Source: an uncultured Alistipes sp.
GTDB taxonomy: Bacteria > Bacteroidota > Bacteroidia > Bacteroidales > Rikenellaceae
NCBI GenBank assembly: GCA_900546065.1
Contig: URBK01000012.1
Location: 1 to 64,000 of the forward strand
Direction: 5' to 3'
Length of the DNA stretch: 64,000 bases
A program made the position numbers and the translations under genes. Shown here one piece after another: positions 51,416 to 59,502 of this stretch; within the stretch, counting starts at the first letter, position 1; each line of letters starts with the position of its first letter. Below the pieces are notes generated by a model, which made no database searches, was not told the DNA's origin, and worked only from the letters and a program-made list of their open reading frames with translations.

Positions 51416-51502
51416 AGGCCGTCGAAAAAAGGGGCACGAACACTACAAGTGCCGAGGTTCTGAAAAAGTCCGATCCACGGATCGGCATATATAAATGGTC
51501 AT

Positions 51503-51577
51503 CGGGATGTAGCGCAGTCCGGTTAGCGCACCAGCTTCGGGAGTTGGGGGTCACAGGTTCGAATCCTGTTATCCCGA
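51503..51577 (+). tRNA. tRNA-Pro (CGG), CCA not encoded
   Basis: Acceptor CGGGATG / TATCCCG, anticodon stem CCAGC / GTTGG, loop TTCGGGA (anticodon CGG), T arm identical to the first copy, discriminator A followed by CAG instead of CCA. It differs from the TGG copy almost only in the anticodon arm. Confidence 0.95.
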
Positions 51578-51586
51578 CAGATGACG

Positions 51587-51617
51587 AAAGCCACCACTTT
51601 TCAGTGGTGGCTTTTTT
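51587..51617. terminator. Bidirectional terminator
   Basis: AAAGCCACCACT / AGTGGTGGCTTT stem with loop TTTC and T/A runs on both sides. Ends the tRNA transcript on plus and the YIP1-like gene on minus. Confidence 0.85.
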
Positions 51618-51639
51618 GTTTCCACATAAAATCGCTCCT

Positions 51640-52206
51640 CTACATAATCGGCAGCAGATACATCGAGGCAACATACACCGCAATATAACATACGGCGAAA
51701 GTAACCACACCCTTCGCGTTGCGCAGATTTGTCGATACGGCAAATGCCTTGTAGCTCCAATACACATACCACACAAAGAACACCAGCGACACCAGCCCCG
51801 CAACCGTGAGCGAGCCGATATACTGCATGGCCGTATTGATGCTGCCGTCGGCGACCAGCCCCATGACACTGCGCCAGCGGGGCACGGCAAAGATCAGAAG
51901 CGACAGATCGAACGGTATGCGCGCAAAAAGGTTGTCGGCCGCAACATCCCAGAAACGGATCTTCGAGGGCGACAACAGCACACCCGCAATATACAACACC
52001 ACGGCAAAGAGCAGCCACACTACAACCTGCCGAGCCGTGGCCATCCATAATGCGTCGCCCGCAAAATTGACCTGCGTCAGCGACGACAACCGTAAACCCG
52101 TCTGCCAGACGAATATCGACGTTATGATCAGCGCCGCAATGCCCCAGCAAAGAGTCTTACGCAGGGACAGGTAACCGAAAGGATTCAAAAATCGATTCAT
52201 AGTCAT
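51640..52206 (-). CDS. YIP1-like membrane protein
   Basis: A 188-residue protein with five predicted helices. NPFGYLSLRKTLCWGI at the N-terminus and VVWLLFAVVLYIAGVLLSPSK, LTVAGLVSLVFFVWYVYWSY and FAVCYIAVYVASMYLLP in sequence fit the YIP1/DUF1282 family, common in Bacteroidota and of unknown function. It follows the DUF2089 regulator-like gene by 96 bases on the same strand. Confidence 0.7.
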   Translation of the reverse strand: MTMNRFLNPFGYLSLRKTLCWGIAALIITSIFVWQTGLRLSSLTQVNFAGDALWMATARQVVVWLLFAVVLYIAGVLLSPSKIRFWDVAADNLFARIPFDLSLLIFAVPRWRSVMGLVADGSINTAMQYIGSLTVAGLVSLVFFVWYVYWSYKAFAVSTNLRNAKGVVTFAVCYIAVYVASMYLLPIM

Positions 52207-52302
52207 TACGATATATTGGTTTATTTATTTATTTATTTGCTTGCTTGTCGGGATTCCGCCGCTGCAAAGAGCGGCACCATGCATATTCGGTCATTTCCAC
52301 GA

Positions 52303-52602
52303 TCACTCGTCCGACATGTCGGCTGCGACCGCACGCCGCAACTCCCCTATTATCTCGTCCAGACGGTTGCGCACAGACGGGTAACTCACACCCATGCGCG
52401 CGGCCATCTCCTTGAGCGAGCCGCTGCACATGACGAAATCGGCAACAAACCGCTGCTCCTCCTCTGTCAGACGCATCAACGGCGGCAGCATGTAGTCTCC
52501 CACGATCTGCGTATCGCACGCATGGCAATACATCGACCTTACGCGCAGCACGCTGCCGCACGAAGGACACGTCTTGGGCAATCTCTTTTTCTTCGTATCC
52601 AT
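52303..52602 (-). CDS. DUF2089 protein (zinc ribbon plus HTH)
   Basis: A 99-residue cytoplasmic protein. Two CxxC pairs (KTCPSCGSVL and MYCHACDTQI) make a zinc ribbon, followed by LTEEEQRFVADFVMCSGSLKEMAARMGVSYPSVRNRLDEII, a helix-turn-helix of the sigma-70 region 4 type (quoted here only by its family; key residues are the SLKEMAARMGVSYPSVRNRL block). DUF2089 proteins are probable DNA-binding regulators. Start taken at the ATG at 52602. The nearest downstream gene is the YIP1-like membrane protein, a likely target or partner. Confidence 0.85.
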   Translation of the reverse strand: MDTKKKRLPKTCPSCGSVLRVRSMYCHACDTQIVGDYMLPPLMRLTEEEQRFVADFVMCSGSLKEMAARMGVSYPSVRNRLDEIIGELRRAVAADMSDE

Positions 52603-52718
52603 ATATTTGCACACACGCCCTACATTAGCAAGGCCTCAACGCCGCACACTTCCCCGTGCGGCAACATTAAAATTACGTTCTACGATCTGAATTTATTGTA
52701 CCCGCCGCGCCATACACC

Positions 52719-54119
52719 CTATTTCACGGCTTCCCGCGCAGCAATCCAGTCGGCCATATCGGCCAGAGCCTCCGCCGAGAAGGTCTCCTCTATGTTGTAA
52801 TACTCATCAGGAAGCCCCGTTACGCAATGTTGGAAAAGGTGGTTCAACCCCTCATAACGACGCACGGTAAGATGCCCCTCCAACTCCTTGCACCGCTCCA
52901 ACACTCCGAGGTTTGCCTCGGCATCGACCTGACGGTCGCGTGTGCCGTTCATGGCCAGCACGTCACACCGCACGCGGCTTATGTCTGCCGACGGATCATA
53001 CCCCACGAAGAAACGAAACCACGCGGTCGCTCCCGTAGCGCTCTTGACCAATTCCGCACGCATTGCCTGCGGCATATCCGCTGCTCCAGCGGCCGCTACG
53101 GTCTCTTCGACCGCTTGCGCGGCCTCCTCGGCCGAGAGTTCGCGCCCGGCCTCCGCCGTACGTTTGAATACCGAGTCGATAACATCACAATAACGCTCCA
53201 CCGTCTGTTGGGGAATACCGGCACGCAGCAGCGACTCTCCGTTCTGCCATACGATACACTCCCGCCCGGGAATCGTCATACCAGCCACCGAAACCACAAA
53301 CGCAATGCTGTCACACTGCGCCGCACACATGAAAGCTATGGTGCCGCCCTCGCTGTGGCCGACGATACCCACACGCGCAGGATCCATACGCGGATCACGA
53401 CGCAAAAATGCCGCCGCATTCAACGCATCCGAGGCATAATCGGCAGTCGTGGCACCGGCATAGCCGCGCCCCCACTCACGGTCATCATATCGTAATACTG
53501 CAATTCCCCGCCGCGTCAGGAAGTCGGCTATCACCTTGAATGGCTTGTGCCCCATCAACTCTTCGTCACGGTTCTGCGTTCCGCTCCCCGTAACCAGCAC
53601 CACAGCCGCAAACGGCCCATCGCCTTCGGGGATGGTGAGCGTACCGTGCATGTCGAGTCCTGCTGCCGCCGACGGGAAACTCACCTCCTCGCACACATAC
53701 GGATACGGAGGCTGCGGCTCCTGAGGCCGCCGCACCTCAGCCTCAGCACCGCGCGTAAGCACCAACGGAAGCTCCAATCCGCTCTGCCGGAATACCGTCG
53801 TCATGGTATCGCCCCGCCACATGCCCTCGATCGTAACGCCGAGCTTCACGATCGCCATACGCACCGTCATACCTTCGCACGAGACGCTGTCGACAGGTAT
53901 GCCCTTTGCCCCCTGCGCCGGAGAGTCCATTGTCGCCGTCAATCCTGCCGACGCATCGGATATATGGAATACGAGTGGAAGTTTCGCCGCCCCGACATCT
54001 ATCGAGCCGCTCCATGATCCCGACAGCGACTGCGCCATCGACACAAAGCCCGAAAGCAGCGCCGCCAGCAACACCGCACATCGGCCCATGAACCTTAATT
54101 TACTGTTGTGCATATTCAT
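52719..54119 (-). CDS. Secreted alpha/beta hydrolase (S9-like)
   Basis: A 466-residue exported hydrolase. Signal near residues 10-30 (GRCAVLLAALLSGFVSMAQ), then a beta-rich N-terminal domain of about 110 residues (SLSGSWSGSIDVGAAKL, often seen in these proteins), then the hydrolase: VLVTGSGTQNRDEELMGHK, VLRYDDREWGRG, nucleophile Ser in VGIVGHSEGGTIAF, acid in MNGTRDRQVD and His in YEGLNHLFQHC. This layout is common in Bacteroidota peptidase/esterase-like proteins; the substrate is unknown. Confidence 0.87.
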   Translation of the reverse strand: MNMHNSKLRFMGRCAVLLAALLSGFVSMAQSLSGSWSGSIDVGAAKLPLVFHISDASAGLTATMDSPAQGAKGIPVDSVSCEGMTVRMAIVKLGVTIEGMWRGDTMTTVFRQSGLELPLVLTRGAEAEVRRPQEPQPPYPYVCEEVSFPSAAAGLDMHGTLTIPEGDGPFAAVVLVTGSGTQNRDEELMGHKPFKVIADFLTRRGIAVLRYDDREWGRGYAGATTADYASDALNAAAFLRRDPRMDPARVGIVGHSEGGTIAFMCAAQCDSIAFVVSVAGMTIPGRECIVWQNGESLLRAGIPQQTVERYCDVIDSVFKRTAEAGRELSAEEAAQAVEETVAAAGAADMPQAMRAELVKSATGATAWFRFFVGYDPSADISRVRCDVLAMNGTRDRQVDAEANLGVLERCKELEGHLTVRRYEGLNHLFQHCVTGLPDEYYNIEETFSAEALADMADWIAAREAVK

Positions 54120-54415
54120 ATCTCCGCATTATCTAATTACACGCCAAGACAAAGTTAAACAAAACTCATGAATAAACAAACATATTACTCAACAATATTC
54201 ATATAATAATAAATATTATCAATATTATAATGAATTTTATTAAGCAAATCCGATGATCCGCTCGTGCTGCCGCATGAAAGAGTACACGCGCGAAAAGATC
54301 CTGTGTATAGCGCTATCGGGCCAAAGTTCACGAAGGGAGCAACAGTTGTACGATATGTGTAAATAAATGGAAGATAATGCTATAACAAATATTAACCTAA
54401 AAACTTTATATTGTT
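54120..54415. other. AT-rich intergenic region
   Basis: Starkly AT-rich compared with the flanks, especially 54165-54245 (ATATAATAATAAATATTATCAATATTATAATG). No gene, tRNA or clear consensus promoter was found. A short inverted pair AATATT repeats several times. It may hold regulatory sites for the DUF6249 gene. Confidence 0.5.
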
Positions 54416-54841
54416 ATGTATGATTTTATCTCTGTGCCTCTGGTCTTTCTGATCGTGGCCTTCTTTCTCTACAAGTTCTTCGAACTGCTGATATGCCGCA
54501 AGGAACGCCGCATGATAATCGAACGGATGGATCCCGCCTCGCTTCTGGATTATGCTAAAATTTCGGGCCTGCGCGTCGGTGGCGGTGTGCCCTCCGTGTC
54601 GCCGCGCCCGCGTCATGCCGCCGCATGGCCCCTGCGCATAGGCGCCGTGTTGGTAGGTCTGGGTCTGGGAGCCGTCGTGGGCATTATTTTGGTAAAGCAA
54701 GTTTGTTTAAGTGCCCATCTTGACGGTATTCTTGGCGGTGTTCATGAGATGATTACCGGCTGTGTCCTCTTTATGGGCGGCCTCGGCCTGCTCATAGCCT
54801 TCATTGTCGAATACAAACTTTACGATAAGCCGCAGGCGTGA
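54416..54841 (+). CDS. DUF6249-like membrane protein
   Basis: A 141-residue protein: one N-terminal helix (LVFLIVAFFLYKFFELLI), a cytoplasmic basic segment with RKERRMIIERMDPASLL, and two C-terminal helices (GAVLVGLGLGAVVGIILV, GCVLFMGGLGLLIAFIVEY). The KER-x-IE-x-MDP block between helices is typical of DUF6249 proteins, which often accompany sigma factors in Bacteroidota, though none is next to this one. Function unknown. Confidence 0.75.
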   Translation: MYDFISVPLVFLIVAFFLYKFFELLICRKERRMIIERMDPASLLDYAKISGLRVGGGVPSVSPRPRHAAAWPLRIGAVLVGLGLGAVVGIILVKQVCLSAHLDGILGGVHEMITGCVLFMGGLGLLIAFIVEYKLYDKPQA

Positions 54842-54866
54842 TAAAGCCGACAGCGTAATATGAGCC

Positions 54867-54902
54867 GAGCCGACGGATGCTTCCCCGTCGGCTCGCTCTT
54901 TT
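54867..54902 (+). terminator. Rho-independent terminator
   Basis: GAGCCGACGG / CCGTCGGCTC stem, then GCTCTTTT. Confidence 0.75.
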
Positions 54903-54916
54903 CGTTCGGCGGCGTG

Positions 54917-55642
54917 CTACTCCATGGGGAATACGCGCACATCCGTAACACCCTCCAGCTCGCGTTTCAGACGGTCGATGTCGGTCTTCTCCTCGACCTC
55001 GCCGTAGTGGTAGGGGTAGAATATGCGGGGCCGTATGGCCTTGACGACGCGCACGGCCTGATCGACGGTCATCGTGTAGGGCTGGTTCACGGGCAGGAAC
55101 GCCGCGTCGATGTCGTGCAGTGCCAATACTTCGGGCGTATCTTCCGTATCTCCCGCGATATAGATGCGCAGGCCGGCGATGGTGAGTATGTAGCCGCAAT
55201 CCTCACGCTCTTTGGGGTGGAAACCGGTATGTCCATCCGTAGTGTTGTATGCGGCAACGGCCTCGATATGCACCTGAGGTATGGGGTCGGCCACGGCACC
55301 CGGGACCATCGTTACGCAGTCGCCCTCGAATGCCTCGGCCGAGGTCTTGTCGCAGACGATGATGCTGTGGCGCGTGGTTACGTCGTCGATGGCGGCGCGG
55401 TCGAAGTGGTCGTAATGCGAGTGTGTCACCAGCACAACGTCCGCCTTGGGCAGACGCGCGTATGGTGCGTATTCGGCCACGGGGTCGACGTATATGTGCT
55501 TGCCCGCCACCTCGATGGCCAGTGATGCGTGCTTGAAGAAGGTGAAGGTGACGACGGTACCGTCGGCTGCGGTGATGGTGTCGGTGGGGTAGGCGTGGCC
55601 GCTTCCGCTGCCGCCGCCCGTGAAGAGTGAGAAGAGAGCCAT
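54917..55642 (-). CDS. MBL-fold metal-dependent hydrolase (UlaG-like)
   Basis: A 241-residue metallo-beta-lactamase-fold protein. VVLVTHSHYDHFD is the metal-binding signature, IYIAGDTEDTPEV supplies the later Asp, and IFYPYHYGEVEE the final His. It fits the Lactamase_B_3 group, which includes lactonases such as UlaG and many of unknown substrate. The N-terminus MALFSLFTGGGSGSGHAYPT is glycine-rich and not a classic signal peptide. Confidence 0.87.
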   Translation of the reverse strand: MALFSLFTGGGSGSGHAYPTDTITAADGTVVTFTFFKHASLAIEVAGKHIYVDPVAEYAPYARLPKADVVLVTHSHYDHFDRAAIDDVTTRHSIIVCDKTSAEAFEGDCVTMVPGAVADPIPQVHIEAVAAYNTTDGHTGFHPKEREDCGYILTIAGLRIYIAGDTEDTPEVLALHDIDAAFLPVNQPYTMTVDQAVRVVKAIRPRIFYPYHYGEVEEKTDIDRLKRELEGVTDVRVFPME

Positions 55643-55918
55643 GGTGTAAGGTGTTATGTGTTTCGTAATCGGTTCGGGCGGCAGACCTTCGGTTATTGCC
55701 GAGAGTTGCGCCCATTAATGCAAATATACGAAAAACAGAATGCCAAGACAAATATAAAACCGTGTTTTGAATCGGCCGTGTCGGATTTATGCATCCTTTA
55801 TGGCGGCGAGATTAGGTGCATGCCGGGAAACGGATCGCTCTCGGCTTTTGATGTCGGGTGGCAAGTGCCGTTATATCAATCCGATAGCTTGCGTGTAAGC
55901 GTTGCGCCGTGATGGCGG
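55643..55918. other. Intergenic region
   Basis: No gene recognised; short plus-strand open frames lack coding bias. The minus strand probably holds the promoter of the MBL-fold gene (TATTTTTCG-like near 55728). Confidence 0.4.
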
Positions 55919-55949
55919 TTTGTCTTGTCGGGCCTTTTTCGTATATTTG
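55919..55949 (+). promoter_or_regulatory. Promoter of the GH31 gene
   Basis: TTTG (55919-55922), 19 bases, TATATTTG (55942-55949); both boxes perfect. The leader would be about 105 bases. Confidence 0.65.
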
Positions 55950-56061
55950 TAAGTGGTCTTCACCCCCGATGGATTACTTTGTGAATGATGCGGCGGATGC
56001 CGTGGTAATGTCGGGCGTGTGTTGGGCAGAGGGGAAAATCACAACAGAAAAAATATATCGT

Positions 56062-58509
56062 ATGAAGCATTTGATCATATCTGTGGCTATGTGCGCCCTT
56101 GCTGTGGCGGCGCAGGCGCAGGAGTTTGAACGCACGGCGCACGGCCTCAGGACGACGGTGCCCGACAAGGGTATCGACATCGAGGTGGAGTGGTACACGC
56201 CGCGTACGGTGCGCGTATTGAAGAGTCCGCATGGCATGCAGGTCGCAAAGACGAGCCTTTCGGTCATAGCGAAGCCCGAAACGGTGGAGCTCAAGACGCG
56301 ATATGATGGTGACGGCGTTGCGGAGATGAGTAGCGACGCTCTGACGGTGCGTATCGACGGCCGCAGCGGCGTGGTGTCGTTCTCGGATGCCAAGGGCGGA
56401 GAACTGTTGAGCGAGACGGAAAACGACCGTGCCTTTACGCCGTTCAATGACGCCGGACGCGATACATACGCCGTGTATCAGGGTTTCGATACGGATGACG
56501 GCGAGGGGCTCTACGGACTCGGCCAGCTGCAGAACGGGGAGATGATGCAGCGCAACATGAACAAATATCTGGTGCAGGGCAACGTTGAGGATGTGACGCC
56601 GCTGTTCCAGTCGACCAAGGGTTACGGTATCTTCTGGGACAACTATTCGGGGACACTCTATATCGACAACGACGAGGAGACCTCGTTCCGTTCCGACGTG
56701 GGTGACTGCATGGATTATTATTTCATGTTCGGCGGTTCGGCCGACGGGGTGATAGGCCAGATCCGCGCCCTGACGGGAGACGTGCCGATGATGCCTCTGT
56801 GGGGCTACGGTTTCATGCAGAGCAAGGAGCGTTACAAGAGTCAGGATGAGACCGTGGGGGTGGTTCGCCGCTACCGCGAGCTGGGCATACCTCTCGATTG
56901 CATAATTCAGGACTGGCAGTATTGGGGGCACAACTACCTGTGGAACGCCATGGATTTCAAGAATCCGTCGTTCAGCCGTCCGCAGCAGATGGTCGACGAG
57001 GTGCATGCCATGAATGCCCGTATGATGATCTCGATATGGTCGTCGTTCGGTCCCGCGACCAAGCCCTACCGCGAACTGAACTCGAAGGGGCTGCTCTTCG
57101 ATATCGAGACGTGGCCGCAGTCGGGTGTTGACGGCTGGCCGCCCGATCTGAGCTATCCGTCAGGTGTGCGCGTGTATGATGCCTATTCGTCGGAGGCGCG
57201 CGACATATATTGGAAATACCTCAAGAGCGGACTCTTCGATATAGGTATCGACGGCTGGTGGATGGACTCTACGGAGCCCGACCACTTCAACCCAAAGGAT
57301 TCGGATTTCGACCGCCAGACGGGCATGGGATCCTATCGCAGCGTGCGCAACGCCTATCCGTTGGTTACCGTCGGCGGCGTGTCGGACCACCAGCGTGCCG
57401 TGACATCGGACAAGCGCGTCCTGATTCTGACGCGTTCGAGCTTTGTGGGGCAGCAGCGTTACGGTTCGGTCGTGTGGTCGGGTGACGTGCAGTCGTCATG
57501 GGACATGCTGCGGCGTCAGGTGACGGCGGGACTGAACTTCTCGCTCACGGGCATGCCGCACTGGAACTCCGATCCGGGCGGGTTCTTTGCCGGCTCGTAC
57601 AATACGAAGGGGCCCGACAGCGCGCCCGAAAACCCGATGTACCGCGAACTCTATGTCCGGTGGATGCAGTTCGGGGTCTTCTGCCCCATGATGCGCAGCC
57701 ACGGGGCCGACGCCTCGCGCGAGGTGTTCCGTTACGGCAAGGCGGGCGAACCGGTATATGACGCTCTGGTTGATGCCATCAGGCTGCGATACAAGCTTCT
57801 TCCATATATCTACTCGACGTCATGGGAGGTGACGCACGATCGCGGGACCTTCATGCGTGCGCTGTTCATGGACTTTGTTGACGACCGCAACACTTGGAAC
57901 ATGGGCGACGAATATATGTTCGGCCGTGCGTTTCTTGTAGCGCCCGTGCTTGAGGCGCAATATACGCCGGAGCAGGTGCAGCGTCAGTTGGCTGAGAACG
58001 AGGGCTGGGGCCGCAATACCGACGGCGGCGATGCTGCCGGCGGCGTGGACTTCACGCAGAGCCATACGATGGATGTATATCTGCCGGCGGGAACGTCGTG
58101 GTACGACTTCTGGAGCGGCGAGCGACATGATGGCGGGGACAATGTAACGGTCACCACCACGCTTGACCGCATTCCGCTGTTCGTACGTGCGGGCAGCATC
58201 GTGCCTCTGGGCCCCGATGTGCAGTACAGCGGCGAGAAGGCGTGGAACGACCTTACGCTGTGCCTCTACCCGGGAGCTGACGGGGAGTTTACGTTATACG
58301 AAGACCGCGGTGACGGCTATGACTACGAGTCGGGTGCATATACCGAGATCGAGATGCGATGGAATGATTCCCGCCGTACGCTTACGATCAATCCGAGGCG
58401 AGGCTCGTACGACGGCATGTCGGACCGATATACCTTTACGCTGCGTATGCCCGACGGACGGGAGAAGACGGTCGCCTATACGGGTAAACGTCTGACGGTA
58501 AAAATGTAG
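56062..58509 (+). CDS. GH31 alpha-glycosidase (glucosidase/xylosidase type)
   Basis: An 815-residue secreted glycosidase with signal MKHLIISVAMCALAVAAQA (ATG 56062; the frame opens earlier, over the promoter). N-terminal galactose-mutarotase-like domain, then the barrel: QDWQYWGHNYLWNAMDF, the nucleophile Asp402 in DGWWMDSTEPD and the acid Asp475 in WSGDVQSSW. A C-terminal DUF5110-type beta-domain follows residue 690. WWMDxxEP with QYWG resembles the alpha-xylosidase and related branch more than maltase-type GH31, but specificity is uncertain. Monocistronic. Confidence 0.92.
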   Translation: MKHLIISVAMCALAVAAQAQEFERTAHGLRTTVPDKGIDIEVEWYTPRTVRVLKSPHGMQVAKTSLSVIAKPETVELKTRYDGDGVAEMSSDALTVRIDGRSGVVSFSDAKGGELLSETENDRAFTPFNDAGRDTYAVYQGFDTDDGEGLYGLGQLQNGEMMQRNMNKYLVQGNVEDVTPLFQSTKGYGIFWDNYSGTLYIDNDEETSFRSDVGDCMDYYFMFGGSADGVIGQIRALTGDVPMMPLWGYGFMQSKERYKSQDETVGVVRRYRELGIPLDCIIQDWQYWGHNYLWNAMDFKNPSFSRPQQMVDEVHAMNARMMISIWSSFGPATKPYRELNSKGLLFDIETWPQSGVDGWPPDLSYPSGVRVYDAYSSEARDIYWKYLKSGLFDIGIDGWWMDSTEPDHFNPKDSDFDRQTGMGSYRSVRNAYPLVTVGGVSDHQRAVTSDKRVLILTRSSFVGQQRYGSVVWSGDVQSSWDMLRRQVTAGLNFSLTGMPHWNSDPGGFFAGSYNTKGPDSAPENPMYRELYVRWMQFGVFCPMMRSHGADASREVFRYGKAGEPVYDALVDAIRLRYKLLPYIYSTSWEVTHDRGTFMRALFMDFVDDRNTWNMGDEYMFGRAFLVAPVLEAQYTPEQVQRQLAENEGWGRNTDGGDAAGGVDFTQSHTMDVYLPAGTSWYDFWSGERHDGGDNVTVTTTLDRIPLFVRAGSIVPLGPDVQYSGEKAWNDLTLCLYPGADGEFTLYEDRGDGYDYESGAYTEIEMRWNDSRRTLTINPRRGSYDGMSDRYTFTLRMPDGREKTVAYTGKRLTVKM

Positions 58510-58537
58510 CATAGGTTGCCGAAACATCCTCAAGCGT

Positions 58538-58583
58538 GTCGACCGCGGCATGGCGCCTTTACGGGGCGCCTGCCGCGGCCGAC
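58538..58583 (+). terminator. Strong hairpin after the GH31 gene
   Basis: CCGCGGCA-T-GGCGCC / GGCGCC-TGCCGCGG stem around TTTACGG; the T run (GGTTTTTTT) lies about 16 bases further on. Confidence 0.6.
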
Positions 58584-58624
58584 TGCGTCGTATGGTTTTT
58601 TTGAGAAAAAAATGCGGCGATTTT

Positions 58625-58656
58625 TTTGTGCCTGCCCGCCGAAAAGAGTAAATTTG
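58625..58656 (+). promoter_or_regulatory. Promoter of the plsC-parE-parC run
   Basis: TTTG, 20 bases, TAAATTTG, a full consensus match, 47 bases before the plsC ATG. Confidence 0.65.
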
Positions 58657-58702
58657 CAGGATGATTTATTTCGGATAAAAACCTTTATATACCCATATTG
58701 CA

Positions 58703-59443
58703 ATGCTGTCGATTCTTTACTATATCTTTACCGTGATACACACCACCGTGTGGTGTATCATCTCGGCTCTGGTGCTGGCCGTGACCTATCCTTTCGACAA
58801 GTCGCGCCGTCTGGTGCACGAATGTTCGCGTTATATGACGTGGGTATTTTTCGGGCTTCCGCCGCGTGTGCGCCGCACCATCGACGGAGTGGAGAATATC
58901 GACCGCCGCAAGTCCTACGTCATAGTTCTCAACCACACGTCGGGCGTAGACATAATCGCCGCCTACAAGATCCCGCTCAACTTCCGCTGGGTGTCGAAGC
59001 GCGAGGTCTTCCGCATACCCTTCTTCGGCCCGATGCTGCTCGTGCACGGGGATATACCCATCGAGCGGGGCAATGCGGCCGCGGCCATGGCAAAGGTCGT
59101 ACACCAAGGCAAGATATGGCTCGGACGCGGTGCGAGCGTGGCCATATTCCCCGAGGGTACCCGTTCCAAGGATGGCGAGATACACCGTTTCAAGGCCGGA
59201 GCGTTCACTTTGGCCAAGGAGGCGGGTGTGGAGATACTGCCCGTGGTTATGACGGGTACGGCCACGATGTTCCGCGGCTGGCGCATGAACTGGACCAACC
59301 GTATCCGTATTCGCGTATTGCCTCCGGTGAGTGTTGAGGAGGCGGCCTCGATGGAGATCAAGGAGCTTGCACAGACGGTGCAGGAGCGTATGACGACGGC
59401 TCTGGCCGAGCTGCGCGGCGAGGAGGCCGGACGCGGCAAATGA
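58703..59443 (+). CDS. plsC: 1-acyl-glycerol-3-phosphate acyltransferase
   Basis: A 246-residue membrane-associated enzyme that acylates lysophosphatidic acid in phospholipid synthesis. An N-terminal helix (YYIFTVIHTTVWCIISALVLAV) is followed by the catalytic block VLNHTSGVDIIA (H-x4-D), then LVHGDIPIERGN, IFPEGTRSKDG and ILPVVMTGT, the four acyltransferase motifs in order. Normal length. 59 bases before parE on the same strand. Confidence 0.95.
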   Translation: MLSILYYIFTVIHTTVWCIISALVLAVTYPFDKSRRLVHECSRYMTWVFFGLPPRVRRTIDGVENIDRRKSYVIVLNHTSGVDIIAAYKIPLNFRWVSKREVFRIPFFGPMLLVHGDIPIERGNAAAAMAKVVHQGKIWLGRGASVAIFPEGTRSKDGEIHRFKAGAFTLAKEAGVEILPVVMTGTATMFRGWRMNWTNRIRIRVLPPVSVEEAASMEIKELAQTVQERMTTALAELRGEEAGRGK

Positions 59444-59502
59444 CAGCCTCTCGGCCGCAGGGGCTCCCGCTGCGGGTGCCGAAGAGCCGAGTGTGAAAAA
59501 AC

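Noticed and set aside
51075..51890. Long minus-strand frame containing GITGFEPVTP segments
   Set aside because: These segments are reverse translations of the two tRNA-Pro genes, and the middle is the complement of the polypurine tract. It is a well-known type of spurious protein call.
55909..56061. Upstream extension of the GH31 protein
   Set aside because: It runs through a perfect promoter and lacks an export signal; the ATG at 56062 starts a clear signal peptide.
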